Below, piece after piece: positions 22,680 through 33,910 of a DNA stretch of 64,000 nt (position 1 is the first letter of the stretch; each line of letters begins with the position of its first letter). Source of the DNA: Gnetum montanum (taxonomy: Eukaryota > Streptophyta > Gnetopsida > Gnetales > Gnetaceae); NCBI GenBank assembly GCA_015680685.1, contig MNCI01014495.1, positions 295,096 through 359,095 of the forward strand, given 5' to 3'. Under the pieces are notes generated by a model that was not told the origin of the DNA, searched no databases, and was given only the letters and a program-made list of their open reading frames with translations. The position numbers were made by a program, and so were the translations under genes.

Positions 22680-25500
22680 ATATACACCTGTGGTTGGTAA
22701 CCCTACTTCTCCATCTCTCTCTACATCTAATCTGTTCAAGTCCCCTTCAAACCAAACATCTCCCAAAGTGCATATCATCATATTAACTCATGCAATAATT
22801 GATTGGATAAAGGCCAGCCATCTTCTTAGGAAACTATCTGATCCTAGAAGTCCCCTTATTTACCTTCAAATCACTGGGAATGAGCCTTGTAAAGCTCTTA
22901 TGGATTCAGGTTCAAGTGTTAATCTAAATTTCCATGAGATGTATAATGCCTAGAACTTGCCTTTACTTAAGAAGAGTAACATCTGTCTCAAGTTGGCTAA
23001 TCAGTCCATCACTATTCCTTTGGAACTGATGGAGGACATCATGACCACTGTTTGTGGGAGGTCCTACCCCACTAATTTCCTAATGATCCAAGTGGATAAT
23101 TGCAAGGGATACTTTCCAATCATTATGAGAAGGGCTTACCTAAGCACTGTTGATGCATGAATGGACATTAGAGATCTTTCCCTGGAAATATTTAAGGAAA
23201 ATACATTCGAAAAGATCGAGAGGAAGAGAGTTTCATGCATTGCATACAGTGATACAAGGTGCACCAAGGTTCAAAAACTATGGGCTATTAATAGTGTATT
23301 TATTAAAGCATATAGTCAATGTGCTAACATATCTAAAATTCAAAAGTACCTGTATGTGGTAGCCACAAAATAAGAGGCCACCCAGTGGTTGATAACTAGT
23401 CATGGAAGCAACACACTTTGTATGAAACCTGCTAAGGACCTAACATGTGCCTATGTAGAGGGCATGGATGAACTAGAGCAAGTTCTTCACCAATTCTCTG
23501 ATAATGCAAATGATGATACCTATTGGGGAGAGTTGGTAATTCCTAAATATTTTAAACAATATCCCCTTAAGTTAAAAACTCTACCTCCTAGCATAGAATA
23601 TACATTCTTGAAAAATGGGAAGCTAGTAATAATCAATGCAAGTATTGCTCCTAAATAGAAGCAGATGCTATTAAATGTGATCAACAAATGACCAATAACC
23701 TTTGCTTGGTCATATTTTAAACTCATAGGGATTGATCCTAGGATATGCAAGTATCGTATCTACACTGATTCGACCATGAAGCCAAAGAGGTAGCCATAAC
23801 GACGATTGAATCCAAAATTGAAGTAGATTATCAAAGAGGAAATTGAACAACTCCTCAAGGTAGGGTTCATCTATCCCATTGCAGATAGTGAGTGGGTTAG
23901 CCCACTCATGATTGTGACAAAAAAAAGATGGCAAGTGGTGGGTTTGCATTGATTTTCGATTGTTGAATATGGCAACATTCAAAGATTACTTCCCATTGCC
24001 ATTTTTGGATCAAATATTGGATACTATTTTTGGGCATTGCTATTACAATTTTTTGGATGGTTATAGTGGCTATAATCAAATCTAGATCGTTCCAAAGGAT
24101 TAGGCCAAAGTGACATTTACGAGTTTTTGGGGGACCTTTGCATATTGCAAGATGCCTTTTGGTCTATGCAATGCTCCTACTACTTTCTAACACCTGGCCT
24201 TAAGTATTTTATAGTAGCAAATTGGTAGTAGAGTAAAAGTCTTTATGTATGACTTCTTCACTTATGGCACTACATTCAAGCAAGCCTTGGACCACCTTGA
24301 GTAAGTACTCAAAAGATGTGTAGAAACAAACCTATGGCTTAATTGGAAAAAGTGGCATTTGATGGTCTAGGAGGGCATTATATTGGGACATAGATCTCAC
24401 AAGTAGGGATTGAGATGGACCCTGAAAAGATAAGGGTCATCCAAGGAATTACCCACCAACTAGAAACTATGAAAGATGTTCGGTTCCTTGAATACACCAG
24501 GCTGTTATTGATGATTTATCGAGAATTTATCTAAGATTGTAAAATTGTTGGTTGAGCTAATGAAGAATGATGCTTCATTCATCTAGACCAAAAAAATGTG
24601 AAAATGCATTCTAGAGCCTTAAGGAGAAACTTGTAGAAACTCTAATTCTATAGGCGTCCAATTGATCCAAACCATTTCACATTATGAAAAATGCATCAAT
24701 TATGCCTTGGGGCTATGCTTACATAGTTGGATGAGAAAAAATGCCCATATTACGTCCACTATGCAAGCTAAAGCAATGTGGGTGCATAGCTAAACTACAC
24801 CACTGCAAAAGATGAATTGATCGCAATGGCATTTTCTTTGGAGAAGTTCAAGCATTATGTGCTTGAATACAAAGTCTTTGTGCACATGGGCCACAGTGCA
24901 ATTCGCTTCTTGATGAATAAGCCAATAGTGAGCCCCCATGTCATATGATGGTTGATGATCTTGTAGGAATTTGATCTTACGATGGTAGATTGAAAGGAAA
25001 CTAAGAATATGGTCGTTGACAACTTTTCTTAGTTGTAATGCAACAACAAAGAGGAGGAAAGCACACTAGCTAATTAATTTTCTAATGAACTCCTCTTTGT
25101 CGAGGCCATAAATGAACAATTTCCCACTAAGCCTAAATGGTATGATGACATTCTTACATATCTTCTCAGTCAAAAGATGCCACAAGATTTGGACCATTGG
25201 AAGAAATTATAGTTTCTTCCCCAGGTGAAACACTTTATGGAGATCAACAAACACCTCTACAAGGTGTGCATTGATGGCATGGTTTGTTGGTGTGTCCCTA
25301 ATGTTGGTCAACAGCACGTTCTCTAGGATGCTCATAAGGGTCCCTTTGGGGGCCACTATGCTGGGAGATGCATGACCATTAAGATCCTAATGGTAGGGTA
25401 TTATTGGCCAACACTTTTCAAGGATGCTCACCAATTTGTCCACTCTTGTGAACATTGCCAACGAGATGGTAGAATGACTACTCGAATGAAGGAACCTTGA
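22680..25500 (+). pseudogene. pol of element B with damaged RT and truncated integrase
   Basis: Protease is recognisable at 22690-23160: ALMDSGSSVNLN keeps the DSG active site and GYFPIIMRRAYLSTVDA is the family's C-terminal block. RT spans about 23760-24520; the catalytic box reads FMYD (24242-24253) instead of FMDD. RNase H spans about 24530-25060. Integrase starts with the zinc-binding end CEHCQRDGRMTTRMKEP, and then the sequence jumps at about 25500 to the C-terminal region (AFNKK). The whole integrase core, about 0.6 kb in D, is deleted. Confidence 0.85.
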
Positions 25501-25770
25501 TAGTGCATTTAACAAAAAAACGCCATGACCTTAAAATTAGGAAAGTCAAATTTCAACCTAGAGATAAGGTTCTCTATTAGAACCACACACACGTACCTTA
25601 ACCAACTAAGTTTTAGATGTTGTGGGAAGGACCTTATATCATTTATGAAACTTTTCCTTCTAGGGCCATGTTGATTAACAAACCTGAGTGCCTGAACAAG
25701 AAGTAGCTGGTCAACCCCACAACAAGTCAAACCTTTCCATGAGCCTAAGTAAGCCAATGCAACAAAAGTC
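25501..25770 (+). pseudogene. Integrase C-terminal (GPY/F) domain of element B
   Basis: After the deletion, the sequence carries the block matching D's FNKQRHDLRIRKVKYQPGDK and LWEGPYIIHE-like wording, then the end with FHEPK. It is out of frame with the preceding part and full of stops. Confidence 0.7.
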
Positions 25771-28625
25771 TCATTAAATGGACAACCATGCTCAATCTTT
25801 TGAATCTCCTCCTTTCAACTTAGTCGTGGGGAAGATGGCCATCCATGATAACTATATAAGTGACTCCTTAATTTTTTATCTTTTTGTTTTACACCTTATT
25901 ATTTTTATAACGTTTTCTTTTACACCTTCTTTATCTTATACCTTTTTGTTTTTATGTTATTCATTTTTTCCAATTTTTGTTTTATAACATTGTTACTACA
26001 TTTTATTTTTCTTAAATATTTTATAGTTTCTTGTATATTTTTCTTTATTTTGGTGTGATTTTCTTATTCTATTTTAATAATAACGTGCCTTATTACCAAC
26101 TAGGCATAGTGTGGTTTGTTTGATGTGGGCATATGATATCCAGTTATTTAATTATTGGTATCTAGATTCTAGCTTTGAATTTTGTATCTGATAACTAGGA
26201 CATGGTTTTTTTTCATGAAATAGGCAATGAGTCCACAACATTCACCCATCCATAGACTCTATGGTTTTCTTTGCTTTGGACGTATGAGGTCCCTTTTTAA
26301 TTAATAAAACTTTATCAAACTTGTGACATTGGTAGTTTCCAAACTTAGAAAGGATCCAAAGGTTTGAATAGGGTGTGACTTTAACGGGACCTGGTACTCT
26401 TTGTGCCTTTCTGCTAACTTGGGTGCATGTGTGTTTTCATGGATTTCTTATCATTTTGTGTTGACCAATAACAAAAAGTTGAATAAATCTTTGCATGGTG
26501 TGGTTCCTATTTCAAAAAACAAATAATGGGAATTCAAAGCACATCCCTTAGACAAATAAATAGGCTCCAGGCACTAGTTTTGGAACTAGAAAGACATGTT
26601 ACCCATGCTTAAAGGTCTCCTCTAACCAAGGCCCTTTCTCACTTCCTGCTTCTTCTTTTTTTCTTAAAATAAGGAATGTTGGTTGTTCTATGGGAGCACT
26701 CTTGTGTCTCAAGGGGATGGACCAATCTTAGAGTGGCAATGCAAAGTCACTAAACATGGTTGGTTTTGGTCTGGACTAAGGATGGATTTTATCAGGTCAT
26801 TCAACCATAAAATTTATAAGGGACTTCATGTGACCTTAATTGGGAACTCAATTCCACTTTCTCTCTCATCCATCTATGCTTTCCATGCCTTACCTTACTA
26901 CCTATGTTCATGTTATTGTTCAATGTCTTGGTTTTATGTGTTAAAATTCTCAGGTAGTTTCTTCCAAGTTTTTGTACTTAACTTTTCGTAACCATTAATC
27001 ACCCATGAGGCCCACCGACTCTTTAGTTTGAGATTATGCAAGGGCAACAAAGGGCATGTGCCTACTTTGGGGAGGATCCACTTGCATACCTTTTGGTTCA
27101 GTTAGTTAATTTCTTTACCATTAGACATTCTCACAATCAAATCCTTTTAGATGCCCCATCAATGACATCCAATTGTGCACATCTTCACAATGTTTTTCAG
27201 TAAAATCTCTTTTTATTTGTTGTAAATTTTTTAATCCTCTTGAAGCACTTCATCACTAATGAGTGGCAAGGTCTTCCTATGCCCAACCATACGAATCACT
27301 AAGGTGTTCACAAGTGATCCAATCAAATTTCATGGACCTATAGTTCTCCAATGCATAAATTCCTCTAAGAAGTGAAATGGACATTAAGAATGGTATTTTT
27401 CTTCCCAACTACACTTGTGAAGCTCAAGGGTATGATTTAAGTGTAATTGAGGCACATGACTTTTATTATTTTATATTTTATAAGTTTAATTGCCTACAAA
27501 AAGAATGGAAGGTAGAAGAATTTAATATCTAATTAGCTTACTACCTAGTTAGCCTAACACAACTACCCATTTCCACTTTCCAAACACATCCTGAATGCAT
27601 GTAGCCCTTCTAGGTTACCAAGTGCTACACGTATGCTCAAAGTGGTCATGCTTGTGTTCATTAACAACTAGAAATTAATTTCTTAATGAATATGAATTAA
27701 AGTAAAGTGCTTGAATGATGAAAGCATTAAAGAAATATTAATCTATTCTAGTGTTGCAAGGATGATCAAAAGGGCTGGCCTTTATTCCTATCACACTAAT
27801 ATGCTCAAGTACATCAATGTTTGAATAAAGTTCCATACACACTCAAACTCCTGTTGTGGGCACTTAGAAAATATTTTAACTTTGGAGAAAACAAGCTACA
27901 AGAGCTTCGCTACACTATGATAAAAACTGATCAAAAACTTATGAAAACTGTGAGCCTAAGTGCTATATTTATAGGCCAGCATATACCCTACAATATCGGA
28001 TATTCAACATCACATCCTAGGCTCTGACATTGAGTATCTGATGTTGAGGCTCCGATATTAGATATTCAACATTGGAGCCAGTCAAATCATGACTCATCAA
28101 TTGCATTTGGACTTTTCAAAATTTAATAATGAACCACTTATCCATTTCACCCCTTTTTTTAGTCTTTCCACTAACACTATGAAAGAAATCAATCCACCAT
28201 AATTACAACCTAGCCAAGTGTAACTACCGATGAGACAAGGTACCTAAAAGCTATACATTACACATTGCACACTAATTAGCGATTTTGTTGTGATTGCAGT
28301 GGGAAGCGTGGACTAGAAGCAGGACTATTGTTACCAAGGAAGAAGTAGCAACACCATGCAACGAGGACCCTTCATGATCATTGAATCTTCTCTCTCACTC
28401 TTTAGCTACTAGAGAAGTTGGATGTGAATTTTTGCCAAGGTGTTCAATTCTATTGTTATAAACATGCAATTTTGTAAAAGATTGTAAATCTGTACACAAG
28501 GGCACTTAGAATCTATTTATTCTATCTAAGTCAATTTGCATGTCAATAAAAAATCCCATACCTTCCCAATCTTATGTAAGGGACTTGTTCCTCCTTTTGT
28601 TCACTTGAGGACAAGTTTTCATTTA
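25771..28625 (+). other. Conserved non-coding 3' UTR of element B
   Basis: About 2 kb of non-coding sequence, plus an inserted solo LTR (27257-28099). It mirrors the UTRs of A, C and D. The block with CATGGTGTGGTT and GAATTCAAAGCAC occurs once (26488-26548). The 102-codon open frame at 26683-26991 shows no conserved protein and lies in this UTR. The right end contains CACTTGAGGACAAGTTTTCA before the polypurine tract. Confidence 0.7.
27257..28099 (-). mobile_element. Solo LTR inside the 3' UTR of element B
   Basis: 843 bp with the family layout in minus orientation: TAATGAGTGGCAAGG at the left (TGATGAG decayed), an antisense TATA at ATATTTATAGGCC (near 27967), GATATT repeats, and ACTCATCA at the right. 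UTR sequence of B continues on both sides. The flanks are ATCAC and ATTGC, which could both derive from ATCGC by CpG decay (CG to CA on one side, CG to TG on the other). No internal element sequence is present, so it is a solo LTR left by LTR-LTR recombination. Confidence 0.85.
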
Positions 28626-28637
28626 GTTGTGGAGGTA
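28626..28637 (+). other. Polypurine tract of element B
   Basis: GTTGTGGAGGTA lies directly before the 3' LTR and corresponds to CGTGGGGGTA in A and D. Confidence 0.75.
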
Positions 28638-29372
28638 TAATGAAATTTATTTTTGTCGGCTCTGATATCAGGTCCAATATTGGATACTTGATATCGAGGC
28701 CCAAGAAGTGATGTTGGATATTCAATATCGTGGGATGTGTGTCGACCTATAAATATGGTGCTTGGGCACACGATTTGGACATAATTTTTATCACAGCATA
28801 GTAGAGATCTTGGAGTTTCTTTTCTTAAAAGTTAGCATATTTTCCAAAGTTTCCATAGCAGGAGTCATTGATTATACGAATCTTTATTCAAGCACTATTG
28901 TACCTAAGCACAACAGTGTGTGTGGTAATAAAGATGAGCTTTCTGATAAACCTTGCAGCACCTTGTCTAGATTAATTATTTTATTCATACATTTAATGTT
29001 TTATGCAATATCCTTTAATGCTTCCAAGTAATTAAGCTAAACTAAGCTAGCTAGATTAAATAGTAATTAATTATGCAAATAAGTGTGACCACTTCGAGCA
29101 TGTGCATAATTCTTGATAATCCCAACAACACTTAACATTTGACAACCCAACAACATTATACGTGTTCAGGATGTGTATGGAAAGTGGGATTGGATACTTA
29201 TGTTAGGATAGTTAGTTATCAATTAACAATTAGATTAGTTAAATTGGTTCATAAATTAAGTTTCAACTTGTTATTAATCATAGGTAAATAAAATATAAAA
29301 TAATAAAAATCATGTGCTTCAGTTACACTAAACCATACAACTAAGCTCCACAAGTGTAGTTGGGAAGACAAC
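28638..29372 (+). repeat. 3' LTR of element B, first part
   Basis: Colinear with 9135-10003 up to GGGAAGACAAC, where element C is inserted. It starts TAATGAAA (decayed TGATGAA). The TATA is CCTATAAATATGG near 28747. U3 repeats have GATATC and AATATT cores. The LTR resumes at 42725. Confidence 0.92.
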
Positions 29373-30294
29373 TGATGAGTGGTGAGGTACCCCTATGTCC
29401 AACCATATGAATCACAATGTGTTCACGTGCAATCTAGTCAAATTCCATGTACTTTATCATTTTCGGTGCACTAGTCTTCTAGCAAGTGAATCTTTGCCTT
29501 AAGGTCAATCGTTGTCTTCCCAATTACACTTGTGATGTACACTGGTATGGTTAAGTGTAATTGAGGCATTTTATTTTTATCATTTTATATTTTTATGGTT
29601 ATGGTGCTTAAAGAGTAATAAAGTAGTTAGACTAACTAATTTGATTTAACTAATTATCGAATGTCTAACTAGTCCTAACATAAGCATTTGGTCTCACTTT
29701 CCATACACATCTTGAACTCACGTATCCACTACTAGGCGACCAAGCTCTATGCTACTAGGTGTACCAGGCAATAACATTGCTAGGATTACCAAGTGAATAT
29801 GTGTTACGCTTGAAGTGGTTGTACTTATATGTTTAATCTATCTTACTTAACCGCTTCATTAACTTAATTATTACAAACATTTAATAAATAATTAAAAGCA
29901 TTAAATAAATAGTTCAAAAATTAAATGCATAAATAAAATATTTAATTCATTCAAAGTGCTACAATATTTATCAGAAATCTCATCTTTATTACCGCACACA
30001 CTATTGTGCTCAAGTACAACAAGGCTCGAATAAAGATCCGTACACTTAATGACTCCTACTGCAAGCACTTAGGAGGAAAATTCTAACTTTTAAATGGAAA
30101 AACTGTAAGAGCTTTGTGGTAACTAAAATTTCTATTGCCATCAATGTAGTTGGTAGATGTGTATTTATAGTTGAAAATAGACATTGCATCAATAGGGCCT
30201 TATCGACATAGGATATGATGCGTTGACTAGGCCTCATCGATGAGGCTACGTCGACACAACCTCGTCGACGTAGCTAACTAAACTACAACTCATC
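29373..30294 (-). repeat. 3' LTR of element C
   Basis: 922 bp, TGATGAGTGGTGAGG to ACAACTCATCA on the plus strand. The antisense TATA is GTATTTATAG near 30161. Between TATA and LTR end, the short repeats are built on TCGAC (for example CGTCGACGTAGC, CTCATCGATGAGGC), not on GATATC as in the other families. Confidence 0.93.
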
Positions 30295-30308
30295 ATATCC
30301 CCACGACT
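30295..30308 (-). other. Polypurine tract of element C
   Basis: TAGTCGTGGGGATA on the minus strand, touching the 3' LTR; equivalent to the tracts of A and D. Confidence 0.78.
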
Positions 30309-30539
30309 AAATGAAAACTCATCCTCAAGTTCTTTTACAAAATTGGGAAGGTATGGAATTATTGATTAACTTTTTCTTAAATAAAAGAGATTTTCTAACT
30401 TGACAAAAAATGAAATGCCTAGGTGTATGGATCAACACATTACAAAAATGGTGGTGTTTAAGACACAAAATTGAACATCATGACATAACTCTTCACAATT
30501 GGATAGCATGTTCCTTGATGGCATGAAGTGTGGTGGAGA

Positions 30540-33420
30540 AGATTATATCGTCCTAGGTGGCAGTGACTCTTGAGGTTCTGAGGGACCTTCACTGACTTCA
30601 CACATGGGTGGTAGTCAAGGCAGTTGTGGATATCCTACTGCTACTGCAACTTTAAGATGGAGGCAAAAAACATCTAGCAGGGCTTTCATTTTCTCCTTCT
30701 TAATTTTGGGATCATGCAGCTATCACGAATGTGGGTCAGAACGAGCACATCCCAAGGACACGAGATTGTTGGAAATAGCTCCTTCACATTGATCAACCAT
30801 GTAGCGAACTATTGACGTTCAATGTCGAATGCCTTGACTATGTCCTTCAGCTCTTAGTAATCATTCATCCATTTGGCTAGGTTCTCAATAGTTGATCATT
30901 AATCTATGAACTATGCTCTAAGAACTTCAAGTTCAGTGTTTGCGGTCTCAAGATTTTGCTTGGTGTCTTTGTGGTGCTTTAACTAGGCCTCGTATAACAA
31001 ATACAAGCTAGCGACTTGTTTCTCTAACTCTAATCGTAGTTGTCTAACAGTCAACATTGCTAAGTTTGCATAACAGAGGTTGGCCAACTCCATATATTTT
31101 ATCATCTCTTCTATTTGCAACTCCTTCAATCAAATCTTCACCTTGTTGTAGGTGTCAATCCCATCAATGATGGGTTGCTAAACCTCTCTTCCTTGTTGGA
31201 GTTGTTGGAGGGCTACATTTATTTTTGCCTTCACCAATTGGATGTGTTTTTCATTACCTTCCTTTTGTAGGCCAACCTAATCTCTGTAGTGATTCTTCAC
31301 TTTTTCAAACTTGAGGGCCTCATTCTTCCAAGCGGTGATCTTGATGGTAGACTTATGGCACAAGGCATGAACTTCCTCCATTAATAGGTTCCAATTCTCT
31401 ATGGTCAATCTCCTCAATTCAGTGTTCACCTTGATATCTCCTACTGTTGATGAATAAATTTCTACATTTGTTTCTTCTAAGCATCAACATTGCACAAACA
31501 ATGATTTTGAACAGTCAGAGTTTCATTCTCCTAGTGCATCTGAGCTAAGTCCTTCTAGATTGAATACATTTTTGCTTCAGCTATGAATTAGTTGAAGATG
31601 GCCATTACTGCCTCCTCCTCAACCTTCTGGAATCATTCCTGAAGCTGTTTAAAAGCTTCATCTCTAGTTATTATTGGGCTAAGGATTGCAGGATCAGCAA
31701 GTCAGGCATGTAGTTCAGCAACCTCCATAGTCAAGCATTTATTTCATTCTTGAGTCATTTCCAGTTACACCTCCAAAACGATGCATTTTCCCCCTTGGGT
31801 TTAGCAGCTCTGACTAGGTTATAGTGATGTCTTCTAGAAAATCGAAGATATCTAAAATTGATTTCCTGGTCCCCACCAATCAATCTAGAAATTCTTCATG
31901 TTAGGCTACGTTCAACTTTCCACTAACGATGCCTGTAGACGTTTGCACATCTCGAAGCACAGATACGTTTGGTACAAATGTCGTAGGTGCATTTAGTGCT
32001 TCAGTGATGTGATCAACAACCACTTCAGCTACTACTTCCTACCCTTGGTGTTGCATCACTAGGACAGTTGCCCCCTCGCCTTCCTCCAAATGTATTGTGA
32101 AAGTAGTAGCATTCCTAGAGACTTTTGGGAATAAATGGTGTTGATATAATGATACCATTACCTACTAAGAATTGGGATTTGACCTCGCAGGCAACTATGT
32201 TCATTGGGTAGAGAAAATTGATCCACCCCTCCCCATATGACTAACTATTCGAGACACCTCATTCAAGTGACTCATCGCTAGTCGGTATACAGATGGATCC
32301 ATCCCACTCATTCATGCATGTTACTCTTGTTCACTCAAGAGCTACTCTTGAATTTTTTGTGAGTGCTCAATGGCTACACAGGTCTCTGGTCTTGTTCCTT
32401 AAGTGGGCGGTGGTGGTGGCTACTCCTCTTTTTGAGTCATTGTTGGCATCTTGTCTTTCATGATTTCGAATAATGAGGCCAAAGGAGCATGCCTAATTAT
32501 GTCATTGGAGTAGTAGACGATACCTACCCTTTTGCAGAGCTTTCAGATGAGGCATGGAAAGGGCAAGGTTTTTCTTCCATGTTCATTTTCTTTGAAACAC
32601 TTATCGATCTCTAAGTAGATTAGTTGTGGAAGGTTGATGGGAAATTTCCCGCTTAGAGTGGCACATCCTCAAGTGGAGAAAGTGGTTACCTTGCTTGGCC
32701 TCATCATTAGATTGAGATGATAAGCCAAAATTTTAAAATAGATTTGCTTCACTGATGTGAGTGTGCTGTACTCCTTACAGTCAACCTCATAGCACCACTG
32801 GGTCCACTCCTTCTTAGCCTCAGGATCACCTTTCATGGATACTTCTGCCAACTATGTCCTAATGTCAGGCAACCCCAGTGCTTACATGATAGCTTCTACC
32901 GAGTAGGACACTTGAATGTCCTTGATTTTGATAGTGGACTTTGACCTTCAATTACTCCAGAAGAGATATGTCTATCCCACGTACCATTCCCCACTGGATG
33001 TGATGATTGGCCACATGGGAGAGGTTTATAGTTGAGTCTTCACATCTGTTGGAGCTTTCTCTAAGAATGGTCCAAAGTTGATTGCCTAAAGAACTGATCG
33101 TTGGATTTCTCAGCACCTAATAATGTCAAGGCAGGCTTGGGTCAAAGTGACTTCAAGCCTTGGCATGGGTCCAAGCACTTCTCCTCATTGTGATTGTTCT
33201 GTGGGCACTTCTTCTTCTAGAATCTGTCGAACAAATTCCACTTTGGGCTTCTCATGAAGAGGTCTTTTTGCATAGGTTGCCTCTGGTAATTCTTAGGCTT
33301 GTTCTTATTGGCCCCTTCTAGCTCTAGGCCACTTCTCCCTTGGCTGAGAAGGTTCTCCTTCCTACAAGCATTTCTATTTTGGTTTCATCTATAATCACAA
33401 TGAGACCATGGGTTAGCAAT
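30540..33420 (-). pseudogene. Accessory ORF of element C (Transposase_32-like, coiled-coil)
   Basis: A decayed ORF on the element strand, between the 3' UTR and the polypurine tract, absent from A, B and D. Its N-terminal half has the order ALGLPDIR (near 32870), KEWTQW and YEVDCKEYSTLTSVKQIYFK in the open piece at 32669-32851, GKFPINLPQLIYLEI (near 32600-32645) and TLPFPCLI plus KLCKRVGI (near 32525-32572). The LGLP ... INLP.LI ... LPF..LI..LC spacing resembles the plant repeat family named putative plant transposon protein (Pfam Transposase_32). A Pro-rich linker follows, then a long heptad-like region (LRLELEKQVASLYLLYEA, NLETANTELEVLRA; about 30880-31100) suggesting a coiled coil. Function unknown. 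Its position is that of env-like ORFs, but I see no signal peptide or transmembrane segment. The family match is from memory. Confidence 0.55.
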
Positions 33421-33639
33421 TGTTGTGTAACTTAAAGCAATTAGGACACCTTTATCTCTTAAGGATAGTTACACTTGGCTAAGTTGTGATTATGGTTGAT
33501 TTAATTATTTGAATTATTATTTAGTTATGTGCTATTAGTAATAATTCATCCCAAAGGTTGTTGAAAGAGCTAACTTTTCAAAAAAATTTATGTTTGTATA
33601 TTGTTAAGATTATTAATCCTTTGGGGGAGTTTGAAAAAT

Positions 33640-33910
33640 TTTCAAAAATTTTCATCAATTCTTCATTGGAAACCTTAAGGTTTGTGGCCCCCACGATAAA
33701 GATCTTACCTCCAATAAGTGTAGGGTCAAAGAATGGATTGATTTGGACAAATAGTTGAAAAGTTATGGGCTCTGAAAAATTACAAAAACTCCCTATGTGT
33801 TATGAGGCAAATATTAAAAATTCCTAAGTACATAGCAATATATATAGGATGTAAGCACTGCATCAAGTTAGCTGTGTCAATGAGGCCTCATCGAGGTAGC
33901 TGTTGACCAC
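33640..33910 (-). promoter_or_regulatory. Internal LTR-like promoter remnant upstream of the accessory ORF
   Basis: On the minus strand, CTCGATGAGGCCTCATTGAC (33878-33898) is followed by GATGCAGTG (33858-33866) and CCTATATATATTG (about 33837-33849). Element C's own LTR has the same order: CCTCGTTGAC repeats, GATGCAGTG, then TTATAAATACG. Weaker LTR resemblance continues to the left (GATAAAGATCTTACC near 33693 against GAATAAAGATTTGTACAC in the LTR). It lies just upstream of the accessory ORF in the same orientation. A degenerate inserted LTR and a captured promoter are both possible. Confidence 0.5.

Noticed and set aside
26683-26991. 102-codon open frame in element B
   Set aside because: Lies in the 3' UTR that is non-coding in A, C and D, and has no counterpart there.
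30540-33420. Interpreting the accessory ORF of C as an envelope gene
   Set aside because: No signal peptide, transmembrane segment or cysteine pattern of envelope proteins is visible; the motifs point to another family.
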